From NCBI RefSeq assembly GCF_004216775.1, contig NZ_SGXF01000003.1, positions 269,224 through 333,223 of the forward strand: a stretch of 64,000 nt of DNA, in the 5' to 3' direction. The stretch comes from Cuneatibacter caecimuris. Its GTDB lineage: Bacteria > Bacillota > Clostridia > Lachnospirales > Lachnospiraceae. A program made the position numbers and the translations under genes. Below are positions 14,598 through 25,524 of the stretch, one piece after another (position 1 is the stretch's first letter; every line of letters starts with the position of its first letter). The notes under the pieces were generated by a model that saw only the letters and a list, made by a program, of their open reading frames with translations, searched no databases and was not told the DNA's origin.

Positions 14598-16757
14598 TTA
14601 TGGAATCACATCTACCGCTTCGGAATCGTAAGCTTCCAGAGTCAGCGTGACGGGTTCGGTTTCCGTGTATACCGTAACAGTCTGGGTTTCTCCGGAGTTA
14701 TTCATCACAACCAGCTTGCCGCTGGCCGGATAATAAGCACATTCAGCCTGAGGGATGTCAGTGAGCCAGGTGCGGTCCAGCGGTTCTCCGCCTGCCATCA
14801 GAATCAGGTTCAGCAGCATTCTGGTATTTTCCAGGGTGACAGAGAAATGGGAGAGGTAGATCCCCATTCCCTGGCCGAATTTGTTGACTGTCAGCGCGGG
14901 AAGGCCATTTCTTTCGGCGAGAACTTTGGCTTTGCCGTCCGTAAGGTACAGCCCGGGGCGGCCTTCGATGGAATATCCGTCGGGCAGCAGCCCTGGGATG
15001 GTTTCCAGTTCATAAGCCCATCTCCCGTGACACACCCGGTCCCCGGTATCTTCATCAATGCCCAGCACATGCGCCATGCGGAAAAAGGTATCATATCCGG
15101 GAGTGGCGGAAGGCTCGTCGACGCCGATAAACGCGCCGCCTTCGGCTACAAAGCGGGTCAGTTCGCTGACCACTTCCGGATCTTCCCAGGCGTCGCCGCC
15201 GCTCCAGGCGGAACCCGCAAACCCAGCGTTGATGACCACATCTACATGGTCCAGAGCTCCGGCCAGCACATCCTTGAAATTCAGGAAGCATACATCTACC
15301 GGAAGGCCTGAAAGCGCTTCATTAATGTGGATCAGATCGTGCATGTAAGTTTCATGAAAATGACCGGAAAGGGACCAGGAACGGAGGCTTCCCCAGGTAT
15401 GAAGCACTGCCACCCGGGTCTGAAAGGCCAGGGGTCTGCCTGCTTTATGATAATCGCAGATATCCCGGAACTGATCCGTTACTTTTTCTATGTAGTCGCA
15501 GAAATCCGGAAAACCTTCTACCAGGTGGAGATAGCCGCCCAGCCCGATGCGGTCCACCGGCTCGCGCAGCAGTGCCCGCCGCACGCTGTTCCAGTATTTT
15601 TTTGCCTCCAGGGTAGGATTCCCGCCTTCCATAAAAGTAGGCGCTCCGCCCAGGCCTACCGGGAACAGGTAAGGATGCAGGCGCAGTTCGTGGGTGGGCA
15701 CGTCCACCCCGGAACACAGCCGGGCTTCATAGCCGGAGAATACGCATTTAATCAGGCCGTCAAATTCAAATTTGTGGAAATTGCGTCCGTAGGGCTCCAC
15801 GCCGATCCAGCTGTCGTCATAGAACACGTAGGCTTTTTTGCCGTAGTCGTGCACCAGCTTGATCAGTTTTTTACCGAAGCGGATGACAAAATCATTGACA
15901 AACTGCATCCAGTCCAGTTTTCTGGAATTGGCCGGCATGTGGGTGACATGAAGCTTGCCCTGGTTGACGAAGTCCTCCGCATTTAACCGGTAGCCGTACT
16001 GGCGGGCAAAACGGTCCAGCGCCAGGGGGCTGACGGTGAAGTCATAGGATGCCCAGTCAGAATACAGATAGGGGTTTCTGGCATCGCTTCCCCAGATCCA
16101 GACAAAGTTATAGAACATAGAAGTAAAGCGCACTACAGTGGTATCCGGATGGTTTTCGCACCAGTCCCGCATCCAGTCCAGCAGAAATTCCTGGGTTTCC
16201 TGGTAGATGGGGTCAATCTGCATCAGGTGTTCCTTGTCCCAGTTGTTCGTGGTGTGATTGTACATGGAAATTTCTTCCCAGATACGATAGGCCAGGAAGC
16301 TCACAGTATACTTATGCCAGGGAATGGCTTCTGTGATCGTGACGGTTCCGGTTTCCTCATCATAAAACCATTTCTTGCGGCGGACTACCTCGTTGGTGGT
16401 GCGGTCATACACCTGCCAGTAGCGCATGGCCGGGTCGCTGGCATTGATGCGGAACTGCTGCTGGAAAAAGTCCTTCATCAGGGAAATAATCAGGATGTTC
16501 CGTTCCGCTGTAACAGGCCGGGTGCAGAGGAAGGTCTGCTGCAGCTTGTCCGGATTCTGTCTCGCCCATTCGTTATGGTCGCGGATCATACAGATGGTGG
16601 AATAGATCCCATAGCCTGTTCCCAGGATCTCGTCTGAAAGAACGGTCCCGTCGCTGTCCCGGATCACATCTGCGCCCCATTTTTCCGCCATTTCCAATGT
16701 TAATTTTTCATACCCCGCCTCGCCGGGCAGAGTGAAACCACCATTTTTCTTTGACAT
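14598..16757 (-). CDS. GH112 beta-galactoside phosphorylase, probably D-galactosyl-1,4-L-rhamnose phosphorylase
   Basis: A 719-residue cytoplasmic enzyme, the normal GH112 length. It uses phosphate to split a beta-galactoside into galactose 1-phosphate and a sugar. Recognisable GH112 stretches: TVVRFTSMFYNFVWIWG (about 207-223), VFYDDSWIGVEPYG (311-324) holding the family's catalytic aspartate region, and GGAPTFMEGGNP. The C-terminal third has the family's Rossmann-like and beta domains. GH112 members act either on Gal-beta-1,3-HexNAc or on Gal-beta-1,4-Rha. The adjacent rhaM and the pectin setting favour the latter (inference). An ATG at 16757 has AGGAGGATATGT upstream. Confidence 0.9.
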   Translation of the reverse strand: MSKKNGGFTLPGEAGYEKLTLEMAEKWGADVIRDSDGTVLSDEILGTGYGIYSTICMIRDHNEWARQNPDKLQQTFLCTRPVTAERNILIISLMKDFFQQQFRINASDPAMRYWQVYDRTTNEVVRRKKWFYDEETGTVTITEAIPWHKYTVSFLAYRIWEEISMYNHTTNNWDKEHLMQIDPIYQETQEFLLDWMRDWCENHPDTTVVRFTSMFYNFVWIWGSDARNPYLYSDWASYDFTVSPLALDRFARQYGYRLNAEDFVNQGKLHVTHMPANSRKLDWMQFVNDFVIRFGKKLIKLVHDYGKKAYVFYDDSWIGVEPYGRNFHKFEFDGLIKCVFSGYEARLCSGVDVPTHELRLHPYLFPVGLGGAPTFMEGGNPTLEAKKYWNSVRRALLREPVDRIGLGGYLHLVEGFPDFCDYIEKVTDQFRDICDYHKAGRPLAFQTRVAVLHTWGSLRSWSLSGHFHETYMHDLIHINEALSGLPVDVCFLNFKDVLAGALDHVDVVINAGFAGSAWSGGDAWEDPEVVSELTRFVAEGGAFIGVDEPSATPGYDTFFRMAHVLGIDEDTGDRVCHGRWAYELETIPGLLPDGYSIEGRPGLYLTDGKAKVLAERNGLPALTVNKFGQGMGIYLSHFSVTLENTRMLLNLILMAGGEPLDRTWLTDIPQAECAYYPASGKLVVMNNSGETQTVTVYTETEPVTLTLEAYDSEAVDVIP

Positions 16758-16783
16758 ACATATCCTCCTGAAATATTGAGGGA

Positions 16784-16829
16784 ACCCCCTCTGAATCTGT
16801 AGGTAAGTTTACCACAGACCGGAGGGGGT
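16784..16829 (-). terminator. Hairpin between GH51 and GH112 genes
   Basis: ACCCCCTC (16784-16791) and GAGGGGGT (16822-16829) pair perfectly, and an inner TCTGT-GGT/ACCACAGA stem extends the structure. There is no long T-run on the minus strand, so it may be a weak terminator or an RNA-processing and stability element that lets GH51 and GH112 be expressed at different levels. Confidence 0.5.
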
Positions 16830-16835
16830 GACAAG

Positions 16836-18419
<1,584 letters not shown>

Positions 18420-18489
18420 CTATATTTTTTCGTCCGGCGTAATTGATGTTTTTTCCGAAGATTTCAGTAAGCGGGTTTTCTGGCTGAAG

Positions 18490-18563
18490 TATATTAGATA
18501 TATATCTAATATATAGTTGACAAACAAGAAATACCGAGTATAATATCTAATATAATATTAGAT
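18490..18563 (+). promoter_or_regulatory. Promoter with two palindromic operators, MFS-ArsR operon
   Basis: A perfect 24-bp palindrome (half-site TATATTAGATAT, 18490-18513) lies just upstream of TTGACA (18517-18522), 16 bases, TATAAT (18539-18544). A second perfect palindrome, ATCTAATAT-A-ATATTAGAT, follows at 18545-18563 and a further TCTAATATATAGA stands at 18391. The shared half-site ATCTAATAT is expected for the ArsR-type regulator at 19848, giving autoregulation; the divergent GH51 gene may be affected too. Confidence 0.75.
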
Positions 18564-18590
18564 GAATAACTAATATAATAGGAGGAAGCC

Positions 18591-19826
18591 ATGTATAAAG
18601 AATTATGGAATTTCAAAAATTACAGAAAGCTGGCGGCGGCCAATGTATTCGGCCGGTTTGGAGACAGTGTGGACGCTCTGGTATTTACCTGGCTGACGTA
18701 TGAGATCAGCAGAAGCGCCAGTTTAAGCGCAGTGGTGTTTGCCGTAAACCTGCTTCCCACGGTGCTGCTTCAGCCGCTGTTCGCGCCGTTTGTGGACCGG
18801 TTGAAAAAGAAACCTGTGATGGCGGCCTGCGACTGTGTCCGGTCTGCATTGACCGGCGTATTTCTGATTCTGTTTGCTCTGGGAAGCCTGCAGCCATGGA
18901 TGATGATCGCCTTCACTGTGCTGGTGAATTCTGTGGAAGCATTCCGCGTGCCGGCAGGGGTATCCATGATCCCTCAGCTGATCGGCAGAGAGCAAAGAGA
19001 AAAAGCGGTAAGCCTGAACAGCGCGGTTTCACAGACTGCCACGATTGTGGGCTCCGCGGCCGGCGGCCTGCTTATTGCAGTTAGCCCGGGGGCGGCTCTG
19101 GCCGTGGATATGGGCGCTTTTCTGGTTTCGGGCCTGCTGATACTATGGATGCGGGTGGATGAAACCATAGTCAGGGCTCAGAAGGAGCATGGAACGGGTT
19201 ATTGGCAGCAGTTCAGAGGGGGAATGTCCTATCTGGGGAAAAACAGGGTATTCCGGCTGATGGTGGCCGGAGCCCTGGTGTACAACAGTCTTGGCGCAGT
19301 GGCATCCGGCCTGCTGGCTCCTTATATTCAGGAACTGCTTCACAAAGACGCATTCTATCTGTCAGCGGTATCGGTAGCCAGCACCGTGGCTGGTCTGGCG
19401 GCGGTATATTTTTACCCGGTGATTTCCAAACATATTACCCAGCGCCGCCAGTTTGTATATCTGGGATTTGGTTCCCTTGTCCTGATCTACGGTCTGCTGC
19501 TGCTTTTCCCTCTGATGGGCGGGATTCCGCTTTTTGCAGCCTGGTGTGCCGGCTGGCTGTTTTTTGGCGCGCTAAGCGGAATTTTTGGAAACCAGATCAG
19601 TGTGAAAATGGTCACTGCGGTGGAGGAAGAATATCTGGGCCGGGCCGCTGCACTTTTTAATTCTCTGGGCTGTATGATGGCCCCGCTCACCTCTCTGGCT
19701 GTAGCCGGATTGGTGAATCTGACAGGAATGGCGCCCCTGTTGGGCGGATGTCTGGCGCTGTCACTTGCGGTGCTTCTGATATTCGCCCGCGTTCCTGATT
19801 GCAATTTGCTGGATGAACAGATATAA
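18591..19826 (+). CDS. Major facilitator superfamily exporter
   Basis: A 411-residue protein with about 12 hydrophobic segments. It begins ELWNFKNYRKLAAANVFGRFGDSVDALVF, the pattern of the macrolide/EntS-like MFS efflux group, with LLQPLFAPFVDRLKKKPVMA as the loop-2 motif. TAGGAGGAAGCC precedes the ATG. It is followed after 21 nt by the ArsR-type regulator and driven by the palindrome-rich promoter at 18490. A drug or metabolite exporter induced when the regulator releases DNA (inference). Confidence 0.88.
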   Translation: MYKELWNFKNYRKLAAANVFGRFGDSVDALVFTWLTYEISRSASLSAVVFAVNLLPTVLLQPLFAPFVDRLKKKPVMAACDCVRSALTGVFLILFALGSLQPWMMIAFTVLVNSVEAFRVPAGVSMIPQLIGREQREKAVSLNSAVSQTATIVGSAAGGLLIAVSPGAALAVDMGAFLVSGLLILWMRVDETIVRAQKEHGTGYWQQFRGGMSYLGKNRVFRLMVAGALVYNSLGAVASGLLAPYIQELLHKDAFYLSAVSVASTVAGLAAVYFYPVISKHITQRRQFVYLGFGSLVLIYGLLLLFPLMGGIPLFAAWCAGWLFFGALSGIFGNQISVKMVTAVEEEYLGRAAALFNSLGCMMAPLTSLAVAGLVNLTGMAPLLGGCLALSLAVLLIFARVPDCNLLDEQI

Positions 19827-19847
19827 TGGAACCCAGAGGTGAAAAAC

Positions 19848-20870
19848 ATGAGATTATTGAGGCCAAATCAATACCTGGAAGCCTGCGGGGCAATCCTGCG
19901 CGTGGTGGGAACCCGGATGGGAAACAGCGACATTGCCAGCATCCGGAAAAAATACCGGGATACCCCGGAAGTGACGGAAATGGCGGATGCCGCGGAAGAG
20001 ATGGAGCGGCTTGCAAAACCGCTGGTGCCGGAAGGCCCTGTTTATGATGAAATTATTTCAGAAGAAGGCCCCTGTTTTCTTTATTTTATGATCGCATACC
20101 TGAATCCGGAGACAGGGGCCGGACCGCAGGATATGCTGAAAGAATTTCAAAAAGACAGCGGTATGACCATGGTAAAATCCCTGCTGAAAGAAGAACAGGA
20201 GGACCAGTTGGGGGAGGACAGCGTTTCCCCTGCCGCCAGGATTCTCCGCAGCAGCCTGACCGGGGAAGAGAAAAGTACGGTTCTGACCTTTTTGCTGGAT
20301 GAAGCAGTTGTGCAACAGTTTGTCTCGGTGCTGGAACAGGTGGCGGAAGCGATTATGCCGGTGCTGGAAAAGTCCGCGGCGCTTTATGAATCTGCGGACA
20401 GGTTTTTCCGGGAGGAGGATGCAGGCCGGGTACTGGAAGAGCGTCTCCGCGTTTCCTGTGAGGAGTGCAGGGACTGTATCCCTTGTCTGGCCTCTTTCAA
20501 TGGAGCCGCCATGTACGTGATCGAAAAGGAAGTGAGCGCGCTGTGGGTGGGGCTGCTGTTTTTTGTCATCAAAGTGTTTGATGTGGGGCCGCTGGATCTG
20601 CAGCAAACCGGAGAGCGGCTGAAGCTGCTGGGAGATCCCACGAAACTGAAGATATTGAACATCCTTTCCAAAGCCCCGTCTTATCAGACAGAACTGGCGA
20701 GACAGCTGTCACTTTCCGTCCCCACGGTGAATCATCATCTGAACGCTCTGCTGCAGAAGGGGATGGTCCAGGCTCAGGCGGATCTGGAATCCAAGCGCGT
20801 CTGGTACAGTATCCATCCCGAAACAGTGCGGAATGTGCTGGAGGAAACAAAACGGCATCTGAATCTGTAA
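19848..20870 (+). CDS. ArsR-type transcriptional regulator with large N-terminal domain
   Basis: A 340-residue protein. The C-terminal 85 residues form an ArsR winged helix: LKLLGDPTKLKILNILSKAP, then LARQLSLSVPTVNHHLNALL and a beta-wing (ESKRVWYSIHPE). The N-terminal 250 residues are helical and probably bind a ligand. A CEECRDCIPC cluster at about 205-214 could bind metal or sense thiols. GTG at 19839 is in frame, but ATG 19848 has proper spacing to GAGGTG. It likely represses the MFS gene through the TCTAATATA palindromes at 18490-18563. Confidence 0.85.
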   Translation: MRLLRPNQYLEACGAILRVVGTRMGNSDIASIRKKYRDTPEVTEMADAAEEMERLAKPLVPEGPVYDEIISEEGPCFLYFMIAYLNPETGAGPQDMLKEFQKDSGMTMVKSLLKEEQEDQLGEDSVSPAARILRSSLTGEEKSTVLTFLLDEAVVQQFVSVLEQVAEAIMPVLEKSAALYESADRFFREEDAGRVLEERLRVSCEECRDCIPCLASFNGAAMYVIEKEVSALWVGLLFFVIKVFDVGPLDLQQTGERLKLLGDPTKLKILNILSKAPSYQTELARQLSLSVPTVNHHLNALLQKGMVQAQADLESKRVWYSIHPETVRNVLEETKRHLNL

Positions 20871-20886
20871 ATTCACAGGAGATAAT

Positions 20887-21690
20887 ATGTTTCAGATACA
20901 TTACTGCGATTACCATGTGTCGGAGCGGGACGGGGAGCTGATCTACCGTCCCACCGGCAGCGGGGATTATCTTTTTTTATATTTTGCCACATCTATGAAG
21001 GTCTACCGGGAAGGGCAGATGGAAATCGCCCGTCCGGGGGCCTGTGTTTTATATACGCCGGGAGAGGAGCAGCATTACCAGGCGGTAAAGGGATTCCGCA
21101 ATAGTTATGTTCATTTTGACGGACCGCCGGGGCTGGGGCAGAGGTATGGGATTCCGGTCAATGAGGTGTTTTATCCCTGCGGGGAACAGGAAACCGACGG
21201 AATTCTGGCCAGGATACATTCTGAATATCTGACCAGGCCGGAATTTTATGAAGAAGCGCTGGATGCGCTGATGCGGCAGCTGATGGTCTGCCTGGGCAGG
21301 GCGGTGCATTCCAGGGGGAGCGATAATCAGGAAGAAACCGATCTTTTCCGGCGGTTCCGGCAGGCCAGGTATCAGGTGCTGTCGGAGTGCGGAAAGGACT
21401 GGACTACAGAGCAGATGGCCCGTCTGGTCAGCCTGAGCCGCAGCCAGTATTATGTGTATTATGAACGCTTTTTTAACCGTTCTCCAAAGGCTGACCTGAT
21501 CGACGCCAGAATTGAGAAAGCGAAAAATCTCCTGACCAATCAGGCGCTGCAGGTGCAGCAGGTGGGGGAGCTGTGCGGATTTACCAGCATCAGCCATTTT
21601 AACAGGTATTTTAAAGAACGGTGCGGCTGCCCGCCGGGAGCCTATGCGGCGGCCAAAAGACAGGAAGAAAAGGACAATAAGGGAAAATGA
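20887..21690 (+). CDS. AraC-family transcriptional regulator
   Basis: A 267-residue regulator. The N-terminal half is a cupin-like AraC sensor (YHVSERDGELIYRPTGSGDYLFLYF, then CVLYTPGEEQHYQ). The C-terminal 100 residues have two helix-turn-helix units: WTTEQMARLVSLSRSQYYVYYERFF and VQQVGELCGFTSISHFNRYFKERCGCPPGAY. CAGGAGATAAT precedes the ATG. It is coupled to the AEC carrier by ATGA overlap. The effector is unknown; a sugar is usual for this form. Confidence 0.92.
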   Translation: MFQIHYCDYHVSERDGELIYRPTGSGDYLFLYFATSMKVYREGQMEIARPGACVLYTPGEEQHYQAVKGFRNSYVHFDGPPGLGQRYGIPVNEVFYPCGEQETDGILARIHSEYLTRPEFYEEALDALMRQLMVCLGRAVHSRGSDNQEETDLFRRFRQARYQVLSECGKDWTTEQMARLVSLSRSQYYVYYERFFNRSPKADLIDARIEKAKNLLTNQALQVQQVGELCGFTSISHFNRYFKERCGCPPGAYAAAKRQEEKDNKGK

Positions 21691-22601
21691 ACGGCAGTTT
21701 GGTTAAATTGCAGGCTATGATGTTTCTGATGATGCTCATCGGCATCATTCTGCAGAAAAGAAAGATTATTACTAAAGAAGTGAGAAAGGGCATGACGGAT
21801 CTGGTGATTGATGTGATCCTCCCCTGTAATATTATTCAATCCTTCCGGCTGGAATTTGACGTGTCGGTGCTGATGCAGTTTGCAGTGATTTTTGGGGTGG
21901 CGGTCTGCGTGCAGCTGGTCTGCTGGGTGTTGGGAAAAGTGCTTTACCGGGCAAAGGACCCGGGAGAAAGGGCGGTGCTGCAGTATGGGACTGTCTGTTC
22001 CAATGCCGGTTTTATGGGCAATCCCATTGCGGAAGGGGTATACGGTTCCCAGGGGCTGATGATGGCCTCCGTTTATCTGGTGCCGCAGCGGATTGTTATG
22101 TGGACCGCAGGATTATCCTGTTTTACCAGCAAATCGGAAGGCTCCGTGGTCAAGAAGATTCTGACCCATCCCTGTATTATTGCAGTTGAAATCGGACTGG
22201 CGCTTTTTCTCTTTCAGATTCCGCTGCCGGAGTTCCTGGGAGATACGGTAAAGAGCATTTCAGGCTGCAATACGGCCATGTCCATGATCCTGATCGGCTC
22301 TATTCTGGCCGAGGTGCACATCAAAGAGCTGCTGGACAAGACCGCGCTGTTTTATTCGGCGGTCCGGCTGGCGGTGATCCCGGGCCTGGCTCTTCTCGGC
22401 TGCCGCCTGTTCGGGATCGGCGGGCTGGTGGCGGGAGTCTCCGTTCTGCTGGCAGCCATGCCGGCGGGAAGCACCACGGCGATACTGGCTGCGCGCTATG
22501 ACGGCGATGCGGTGTTCGCTTCCAAATGCGTTACGCTCTCTACAGTGCTTTCTCTCATAACGATTCCCGTTTGGTGCCTGGTTCTGGATGCTGTTCTGTA
22601 G
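21687..22601 (+). CDS. AEC-family (auxin efflux carrier-like) permease
   Basis: A 304-residue protein with ten hydrophobic segments. Features of the AEC/Mem_trans family: VIDVILPCNIIQSF near the N-terminus, YGTVCSNAGFMGNPIAEGVYG in the middle and AAMPAGSTTAILAARYDGD near the end. Members carry malate, lactate, amino acids or other small acids. It starts in the ATGA overlap with the AraC regulator, which probably controls it. Confidence 0.9.
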   Translation: MNGSLVKLQAMMFLMMLIGIILQKRKIITKEVRKGMTDLVIDVILPCNIIQSFRLEFDVSVLMQFAVIFGVAVCVQLVCWVLGKVLYRAKDPGERAVLQYGTVCSNAGFMGNPIAEGVYGSQGLMMASVYLVPQRIVMWTAGLSCFTSKSEGSVVKKILTHPCIIAVEIGLALFLFQIPLPEFLGDTVKSISGCNTAMSMILIGSILAEVHIKELLDKTALFYSAVRLAVIPGLALLGCRLFGIGGLVAGVSVLLAAMPAGSTTAILAARYDGDAVFASKCVTLSTVLSLITIPVWCLVLDAVL

Positions 22602-22603
22602 TC

Positions 22604-22641
22604 AGGTTATAACCTTTGTATACATTATAACTTGAAGTTAT
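22604..22641 (+). promoter_or_regulatory. Two palindromes upstream of leuB
   Basis: AGGTTATAACCT (22604-22615) and ATAACTT-G-AAGTTAT (22627-22641) are perfect palindromes about 23 bases apart, both containing a TATAAC core. They lie upstream of the leuB promoter and could bind a LysR-type or similar regulator. No regulator gene for them is visible nearby. Confidence 0.4.
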
Positions 22642-22684
22642 TAAAAGGATTCCAAACCTGTATACTTGCAGAGGGCGGATTTCC

Positions 22685-22713
22685 TTGCAAAATGAAGGAA
22701 AATAAGGTACTAT
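22685..22713 (+). promoter_or_regulatory. Promoter of leuB-ilvD-ilvB
   Basis: TTGCAA (22685-22690), 17 bases, TACTAT (22708-22713). Transcription would begin about 30 bases before the leuB ATG, so there is no space for a T-box or leader peptide. Confidence 0.55.
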
Positions 22714-22750
22714 GAAGGATACATAACTTGAGACAGGGGAGGATATTCCG

Positions 22751-23833
22751 ATGGATTTTCGTGTTGCTCTGATTCCCGGGGACGGGATTGGACCTGAAAT
22801 TGTGGCTGAGGCCAGGAAAGTGCTGGATGCGGTAGCGGTAAAGTATGGGCACCGGTTTACTTATGAGACATTGCTGATGGGAGGCTGTTCCATAGATGCC
22901 TGCGGGGTTCCGCTTACAGAGGAAGCGGTGGCGGCGGCAAAGGCGTCTGACGCAGTGCTGCTGGGCGCTGTGGGCGGTGACGTGGGCAATTCCAGATGGT
23001 ATTCGGTGGCGCCTGGCCTGCGTCCGGAGGCGGGGCTTTTGAAGATCCGCAAGGAGCTGGAATTGTTCGCCAACATCCGCCCCGCATACCTATATGAAGA
23101 ATTAAAAGCCGCCTGCCCTCTGCGGGATGAGATTATCGGGGAAGGCTTTGATATGGTGATTATGCGCGAGCTCACCGGCGGGCTGTATTTCGGCGTCCAT
23201 GAGACAAAAGAAGAGGACGGCCTCAGAAAGGCCACGGATGTACTGAATTATAATGAAGAAGAGATCCGCCGCATTGCGGTAAAGGGATTTGAAGTTGCCA
23301 TGAAGCGCCGCAAAAATGTGATCAGCGTGGATAAGGCTAATGTGCTGGATTCTTCCCGCCTTTGGAGAAAGGTTGTGGAAGAAGTGGCGGCGGATTATCC
23401 GGAGGTGAAGCTGACCCATATGCTGGTGGACAATTGCGCCATGCAGCTGGTGAAGGACCCGGCGCAGTTCGACGTGATCCTGACGGAAAACATGTTCGGC
23501 GATATTCTTTCTGATGAAGCCAGCATGGTCACCGGCTCCATCGGCATGCTGTCCAGCGCCAGCCTGGGGGCGGGAAAACTGGGGCTTTATGAGCCCAGCC
23601 ATGGTTCGGCCCCGGACATCGCGGGACAGGGAATTGCCAACCCCATTGCCACGGTTCTTTCCGCAGCGATGATGCTCCGGTATTCCTTTGATCTGGACCG
23701 TGAAGCGGACGCGGTGGAGGCTGCGGTCAGACAGGTGCTGAAAGAAGGATGGCGCACCTGCGATATCTATTCTGAAGGAACGAAAAAGGTGGGAACCGCT
23801 GAAATGGGCGACCTGATCGCGGCCCGTGTATGA
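22751..23833 (+). CDS. leuB: 3-Isopropylmalate dehydrogenase
   Basis: A 360-residue enzyme oxidising 3-isopropylmalate with NAD in leucine synthesis. Clear motifs: [15 protein letters not shown] at the start, the arginine-rich substrate loop ([11 protein letters not shown]), [32 protein letters not shown] for metal and substrate, and [20 protein letters not shown] for the nucleotide. GGGGAGG precedes ATG 22751. It opens a biosynthetic operon with ilvD and ilvB; leuA, leuC and leuD are not in the window. Confidence 0.96.
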   Translation: MDFRVALIPGDGIGPEIVAEARKVLDAVAVKYGHRFTYETLLMGGCSIDACGVPLTEEAVAAAKASDAVLLGAVGGDVGNSRWYSVAPGLRPEAGLLKIRKELELFANIRPAYLYEELKAACPLRDEIIGEGFDMVIMRELTGGLYFGVHETKEEDGLRKATDVLNYNEEEIRRIAVKGFEVAMKRRKNVISVDKANVLDSSRLWRKVVEEVAADYPEVKLTHMLVDNCAMQLVKDPAQFDVILTENMFGDILSDEASMVTGSIGMLSSASLGAGKLGLYEPSHGSAPDIAGQGIANPIATVLSAAMMLRYSFDLDREADAVEAAVRQVLKEGWRTCDIYSEGTKKVGTAEMGDLIAARV

Positions 23834-23848
23834 CAGGAGGATGTTCAA

Positions 23849-25510
23849 ATGAAAAGTGATGCAGTGAAATGCGGAATGCAGCAGGCGCCTCACAGGTCTC
23901 TGTTCCATGCGCTGGGATTTACAGAAGAAGAGATGAAAAAACCTCTGGTGGGGATCGTCAGTTCTTATAATGAAATCGTGCCCGGCCATATGAATATTGA
24001 TAAGATTGTAAATGCCGTGAAGATGGGCGTGGCCATGGCGGGGGGCGTGCCGGTGGTATTCCCCGCAATCGCGGTGTGCGACGGGATCGCCATGGGCCAT
24101 GTGGGAATGAAGTATTCTCTTGTGACCCGGGACCTGATTGCGGATTCTACGGAATGTATGGCTCTGGCCCATCAGTTTGACGCGCTGGTGATGGTGCCCA
24201 ACTGCGATAAAAATGTGCCCGGGCTTCTGATGGCGGCGGCGAGAATCAATGTGCCCACCGTATTTGTCAGCGGCGGTCCCATGCTGGCCGGCCATGTGAA
24301 AGGGAAGAAGACCAGCCTGTCCTCCATGTTCGAGGCAGTGGGCGCTTATTCTGCCGGTAAGATGAGTGAAGAGGACGTGCGGGATTTTGAGCAGCATGCC
24401 TGTCCCACCTGCGGTTCCTGTTCCGGCATGTATACGGCAAATTCCATGAACTGCCTGACCGAAGTCCTGGGCATGGGCCTGAAAGGCAACGGCACCATTC
24501 CGGCAGTTTACTCCGAGAGGCTGGCGCTGGCGAAGCATGCCGGCATGAAGGTGATGGAGATGCTGGAAAAGAACATCCGCCCCAGGGATATCATGACAGA
24601 GGAAGCTTTCTATAATGCGCTGACTGTGGATATGGCTCTGGGCTGTTCCACCAACAGTATGCTGCACCTTCCCGCCATCGCCCATGAAGCAGGGGTGGAG
24701 CTGAATCTGGAAATTGCCAATGAACTGAGCGCGAAAACCCCTAATTTGTGCCATCTGGCGCCTGCTGGCCATACTTACATAGAAGAGCTGAACGAAGCGG
24801 GCGGCGTATACGCGGTGATGAACGAACTGAACAAGAAGGGGCTGCTGCGTACAGAATGTATGACTGTGACAGGGAAGACCGTTGGGGAAAACATCGCAGG
24901 CTGTGTGAATAAAAATCCCGAAGTGATCCGTCCTGTGGAAAACCCTTACAGCCAGACCGGAGGCATCGCAGTGCTGAAGGGCAATCTGGCGCCTGAAGGA
25001 GCGGTGGTAAAGCGTTCGGCTGTGGCGCCGGAAATGATGGTTCACGAAGGGCCCGCCAGAGTATTTGACTGTGAAGAGGACGCGATTGCGGCAATTAAGG
25101 GCGGGCAGATTATTGCCGGGGATGTGGTAGTGATTCGTTATGAAGGCCCTAAGGGAGGGCCGGGCATGCGTGAAATGCTCAATCCCACCTCCGCCATTGC
25201 CGGAATGGGCCTGGGTTCCACAGTGGCGCTGATCACGGACGGACGTTTCTCCGGGGCTTCCAGAGGGGCCAGCATCGGCCACGTTTCTCCGGAAGCAGCG
25301 GTGGGCGGCCCCATCGCTTTGGTGGAAGAGGGGGACCTGATACAGGTCAATATTCCCGCCAATACGCTGACTGTAAAAGTTTCTGAGGAAGAAATGGCTG
25401 CGCGGCGTGAGAAATGGCAGCCCAGGGAACCCAAGGTAACCACGGGATATCTGGCCCGCTACGCGTCTCTGGTGACAGATGCCAGCCGAGGCGCGATTTT
25501 AAAAAAATGA
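23849..25510 (+). CDS. ilvD: Dihydroxyacid dehydratase
   Basis: A 553-residue iron-sulfur dehydratase of valine and isoleucine synthesis, making the 2-oxo acid from the 2,3-dihydroxy acid. Cluster cysteines are visible in PNCDKNVPG and [30 protein letters not shown]-like and the [14 protein letters not shown] segment near the C-terminus are typical. It starts 15 nt after leuB behind CAGGAGG. A 726-residue open frame on the opposite strand is a codon-bias shadow. Confidence 0.97.
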   Translation: MKSDAVKCGMQQAPHRSLFHALGFTEEEMKKPLVGIVSSYNEIVPGHMNIDKIVNAVKMGVAMAGGVPVVFPAIAVCDGIAMGHVGMKYSLVTRDLIADSTECMALAHQFDALVMVPNCDKNVPGLLMAAARINVPTVFVSGGPMLAGHVKGKKTSLSSMFEAVGAYSAGKMSEEDVRDFEQHACPTCGSCSGMYTANSMNCLTEVLGMGLKGNGTIPAVYSERLALAKHAGMKVMEMLEKNIRPRDIMTEEAFYNALTVDMALGCSTNSMLHLPAIAHEAGVELNLEIANELSAKTPNLCHLAPAGHTYIEELNEAGGVYAVMNELNKKGLLRTECMTVTGKTVGENIAGCVNKNPEVIRPVENPYSQTGGIAVLKGNLAPEGAVVKRSAVAPEMMVHEGPARVFDCEEDAIAAIKGGQIIAGDVVVIRYEGPKGGPGMREMLNPTSAIAGMGLGSTVALITDGRFSGASRGASIGHVSPEAAVGGPIALVEEGDLIQVNIPANTLTVKVSEEEMAARREKWQPREPKVTTGYLARYASLVTDASRGAILKK

Positions 25511-25524
25511 CAGGAGGGATGAAT

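Noticed and set aside
23102-25282. A 726-codon open frame on the minus strand opposite leuB/ilvD
   Set aside because: It is rich in His, Arg and Gly with no domain pattern and mirrors two unmistakable enzyme genes; GC-biased third positions leave such frames open.
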